Positions 5,240-7,119 of a stretch of 7,119 bases of DNA are shown here, in pieces (the first letter of the stretch is position 1; the number at the start of each line of letters is the position of its first letter). The notes under the pieces were generated by a model. It was not told where the DNA came from, did no database searches, and was given only the letters and a program-made list of their open reading frames with translations. This DNA comes from Desulfobacterales bacterium (GTDB lineage Bacteria > Desulfobacterota > DSM-4660 > Desulfatiglandales > JALVZP01). The stretch lies in assembly GCA_027064285.1 (NCBI GenBank), contig JAMOPX010000195.1:1-7119 (forward strand), written 5' to 3'. The position numbers and the translations under genes are program-made.

Positions 5240-7000
5240 ATGGAATCTATCAAAGGCTGGAAAAGAACTCACACCTGCGGTGAACTTAACTTAGATTCTG
5301 TAGGGAAAGATGTGACCCTGATGGGATGGGTCCATTCCAGAAGGGATTTAGGAAAACTTATTTTTGTAGATTTAAGAGATAGAGAAGGTATAACTCAGGT
5401 TGTCTTTGATCCACAGGTAAGCCAAAGTGCATATGAAAAGGCAAAGCAGTTAAAGGATGAGTATGTAATAGCAATAAAAGGAAAGGTAGATAGAAGGGTT
5501 AAGGGACAGGAAAATCCAAAACTTGTAACAGGAGAAATAGAAGTAAAAGTAGAGTCTTTAAAGATCTTAAACAGCTCTGACATTCTTCCTTTTCAGATAC
5601 ATGGTGCTGTTGATGGATCTGAAACCTTAAGGCTTAAATATAGATATTTGGAGATGAGAAGACATGAGGTAATGGAAGTTTTTAGGCTCAGACACAAAAT
5701 TGCTTCATTTATCAGAAACTATTTTGATAAAAAAGGCTTTATAGAAGTAGAAACTCCTTTTCTTACCAAAAGCACACCTGAAGGAGCAAGAGATTATCTT
5801 GTGCCAAGCAGGGTTCATAAAGGTAAATTTTACGCCCTTCCCCAGTCTCCTCAGTTGTTTAAGCAGATTCTTATGATAGCAGGCTTTGACAGATACTATC
5901 AGATAGTAAGGTGCTTCAGAGATGAAGACCTCAGGGCAGACAGACAGCCAGAATTTACTCAAGTAGATGTAGAGATGTCTTTTGTAGATGAAGAAGATGT
6001 GATGGGTGTGTTTGAGGAGATGATTAAGCGCCTATTTAAGAAAGTGCTGGATTATGAAGTTAAAACACCTATTCCCAGACTAAGCTATGAAGATGCAATA
6101 GAAAGATTTGGATCTGATAAACCTGATTTAAGGTTTGGAATGGAAATACATGATATTACAGAGCCTCTAAAGGAGAGCGAGTTTAAGATATTTCTGAATG
6201 TTATAAGTGCTGGAGGAAGGATAAAAGCGATAAAATTAAAAGATCAGGGATTTTCAAGAAAAGAGCTTGATGGAATCTCAGAGGAAGTAAAGAACTATGG
6301 TGCAAGTGGAATTCTGTGGGCAAGGGTAATAAAAGATGGATGGCAGTCTCCTGTGAAAAAATATGTACAGGATGAGAAAAAGAAAGAGATAAATCAGATA
6401 CTTGATGCAAAAGAGGGTGATTTGATCCTTATGATTGCTGACAAAAATGATGTAGCAACAAAGGCTCTTGGTATGCTCAGGTGTTCTTTGGCAAGGAGAT
6501 TGGGCTTGTTGGAAAAAGAGAAATTTGATTTTGTTTGGATAAAAAACTTTCCTCTTCTTCAGTACAATGAAGAAGAGCACAGATTAGAGCCAATGCATCA
6601 TCCATTTACTTCTCCCTTAGATGAGGATATAGAGCTTTTAGAAAAAGAGCCCTTAAAAGTAAAAGCAAAGGCTTATGATCTTGTTTTAAATGGGCAGGAG
6701 ATAGGAGGAGGAAGCATAAGAATACATAACTTAGAACTTCAGAACAAGATATTTAAAATAATAGGCATATCTGAGCAGGAAGCACAGAAAAAATTTGGCT
6801 TTTTCTTAGAGGCACTCAGATATGGAGCACCACCACATGGAGGTATGGCTTTAGGATTTGACAGATTAGTAGCAATAATGACAGGAAAGGAATCTATAAG
6901 AGAAGTTATACCTTTTCCAAAGACCACAAGCGCTATTTGCCCACTTACAGGCGCCCCCTCAGAAGTAGACGAAGAACAACTACGGAATTTTGGAAAATGA
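5240..7000 (+). CDS. aspS: Aspartyl-tRNA synthetase, discriminating type likely
   Basis: This class IIb synthetase loads aspartate on tRNA-Asp in the cytoplasm. At 586 residues it is the bacterial form. Residues 1-110 are the OB-fold anticodon-binding domain (GWVHSRRDLGKLIFVDLRD at 29-47). The catalytic core has QSPQLFKQ at 202-209, motif 2 FRDEDLRADRQPEFTQ at 226-241 and motif 3 with GGMALGFDRL at 534-543. The bacterial GAD insertion domain occupies about 296-405. Leu37 in RRDLG is the residue of discriminating enzymes; non-discriminating ones, which also charge tRNA-Asn, usually have His (RRDHG). A Shine-Dalgarno AGAGGT lies at 5225-5230. The gene starts 2 bp after hisS and overlaps the following gene by 4 bp. 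The discriminating call is inference from this one position. Confidence 0.97.
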   Translation: MESIKGWKRTHTCGELNLDSVGKDVTLMGWVHSRRDLGKLIFVDLRDREGITQVVFDPQVSQSAYEKAKQLKDEYVIAIKGKVDRRVKGQENPKLVTGEIEVKVESLKILNSSDILPFQIHGAVDGSETLRLKYRYLEMRRHEVMEVFRLRHKIASFIRNYFDKKGFIEVETPFLTKSTPEGARDYLVPSRVHKGKFYALPQSPQLFKQILMIAGFDRYYQIVRCFRDEDLRADRQPEFTQVDVEMSFVDEEDVMGVFEEMIKRLFKKVLDYEVKTPIPRLSYEDAIERFGSDKPDLRFGMEIHDITEPLKESEFKIFLNVISAGGRIKAIKLKDQGFSRKELDGISEEVKNYGASGILWARVIKDGWQSPVKKYVQDEKKKEINQILDAKEGDLILMIADKNDVATKALGMLRCSLARRLGLLEKEKFDFVWIKNFPLLQYNEEEHRLEPMHHPFTSPLDEDIELLEKEPLKVKAKAYDLVLNGQEIGGGSIRIHNLELQNKIFKIIGISEQEAQKKFGFFLEALRYGAPPHGGMALGFDRLVAIMTGKESIREVIPFPKTTSAICPLTGAPSEVDEEQLRNFGK

Positions 7001-7119
7001 ATGAAAAAATATTAATAGTAGACGATAGTGTTATTAACAGAAAATTACTCTTTAATATTTTAAAAAAAGAGGGTTATCAACTTTTGGAAGCTAAAAATGG
7101 TGAAGAAGCGATAAATATA
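6997..7119 (+). CDS. Response regulator, N-terminal part (cut by window edge)
   Basis: An ATG at 6997, overlapping the aspS stop in ATGA, opens a frame that runs to the window end (41 codons). It reads MNEKILIVDDSVINRK, then LFNILKKEGYQLLEAKNGEEAINI. This is a canonical receiver-domain start: beta strand 1 ending in the acidic pair Asp9-Asp10, then helix 1 and the EAKNGEEA strand-helix. The phospho-acceptor Asp and any output domain lie outside the window, so it could be a single-domain regulator or one fused to a DNA-binding, cyclase, GGDEF or kinase module. The competing ATG at 7001 meets a stop after four codons. Unlike the receiver of the cyclase protein encoded at 1733, this one keeps the standard DD pair. 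Confidence 0.88.
   Translation, partial: MNEKILIVDDSVINRKLLFNILKKEGYQLLEAKNGEEAINI

Overview
The window is AT-rich bacterial chromosome. It holds one tightly packed plus-strand gene cluster (777 to the right edge), preceded by about 775 bp of decayed accessory DNA and regulatory sequence. The genes are ordinary bacterial families. The compact operon, the Cys-rich bacterial HisRS, the discriminating-type AspRS and the ETF plus FMN nitroreductase would suit an anaerobic or facultative bacterium of the Desulfobacterota or a similar lineage. That placement is inference from overall look, not from a diagnostic marker.

Left flank (1-776). The minus strand carries the eroded middle of an IS630-type (DDE_3) transposase. 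It is recognisable by an FFDESRFGLM block, has an in-frame TAA and lacks both ends. A perfect 21-bp inverted repeat with a 4-nt loop (109-154) sits where the transposase similarity stops. From 448 to 776 I see no convincing gene. The stretch holds two sigma70-like promoter candidates (542-571 and 697-725), an imperfect direct repeat that can pair with a shared downstream segment, and a short dyad (738-759) just before the first gene.

Gene cluster (777-7119). The order is: electron transfer flavoprotein alpha subunit (etfA-like, with no etfB beside it); a REC-GAF-class III adenylyl cyclase overlapping it by 4 bp; a nitroreductase-family flavoprotein; hisS; aspS; and the first 41 codons of a response regulator cut by the window edge. 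Gaps are -4, 23, -1, 2 and -4 bp, so the genes are very probably co-transcribed and partly translationally coupled. No intrinsic terminator is visible between them.

Functionally, the cluster joins flavin redox proteins, a predicted cAMP-producing signalling protein and a second response regulator with the two class II aminoacyl-tRNA synthetases that often lie side by side. The sequence does not prove a shared pathway. The points most worth following are the missing ETF partner, the degenerate acidic pocket of the REC domain fused to an apparently intact cyclase, the perfect palindrome, and the structured leader.
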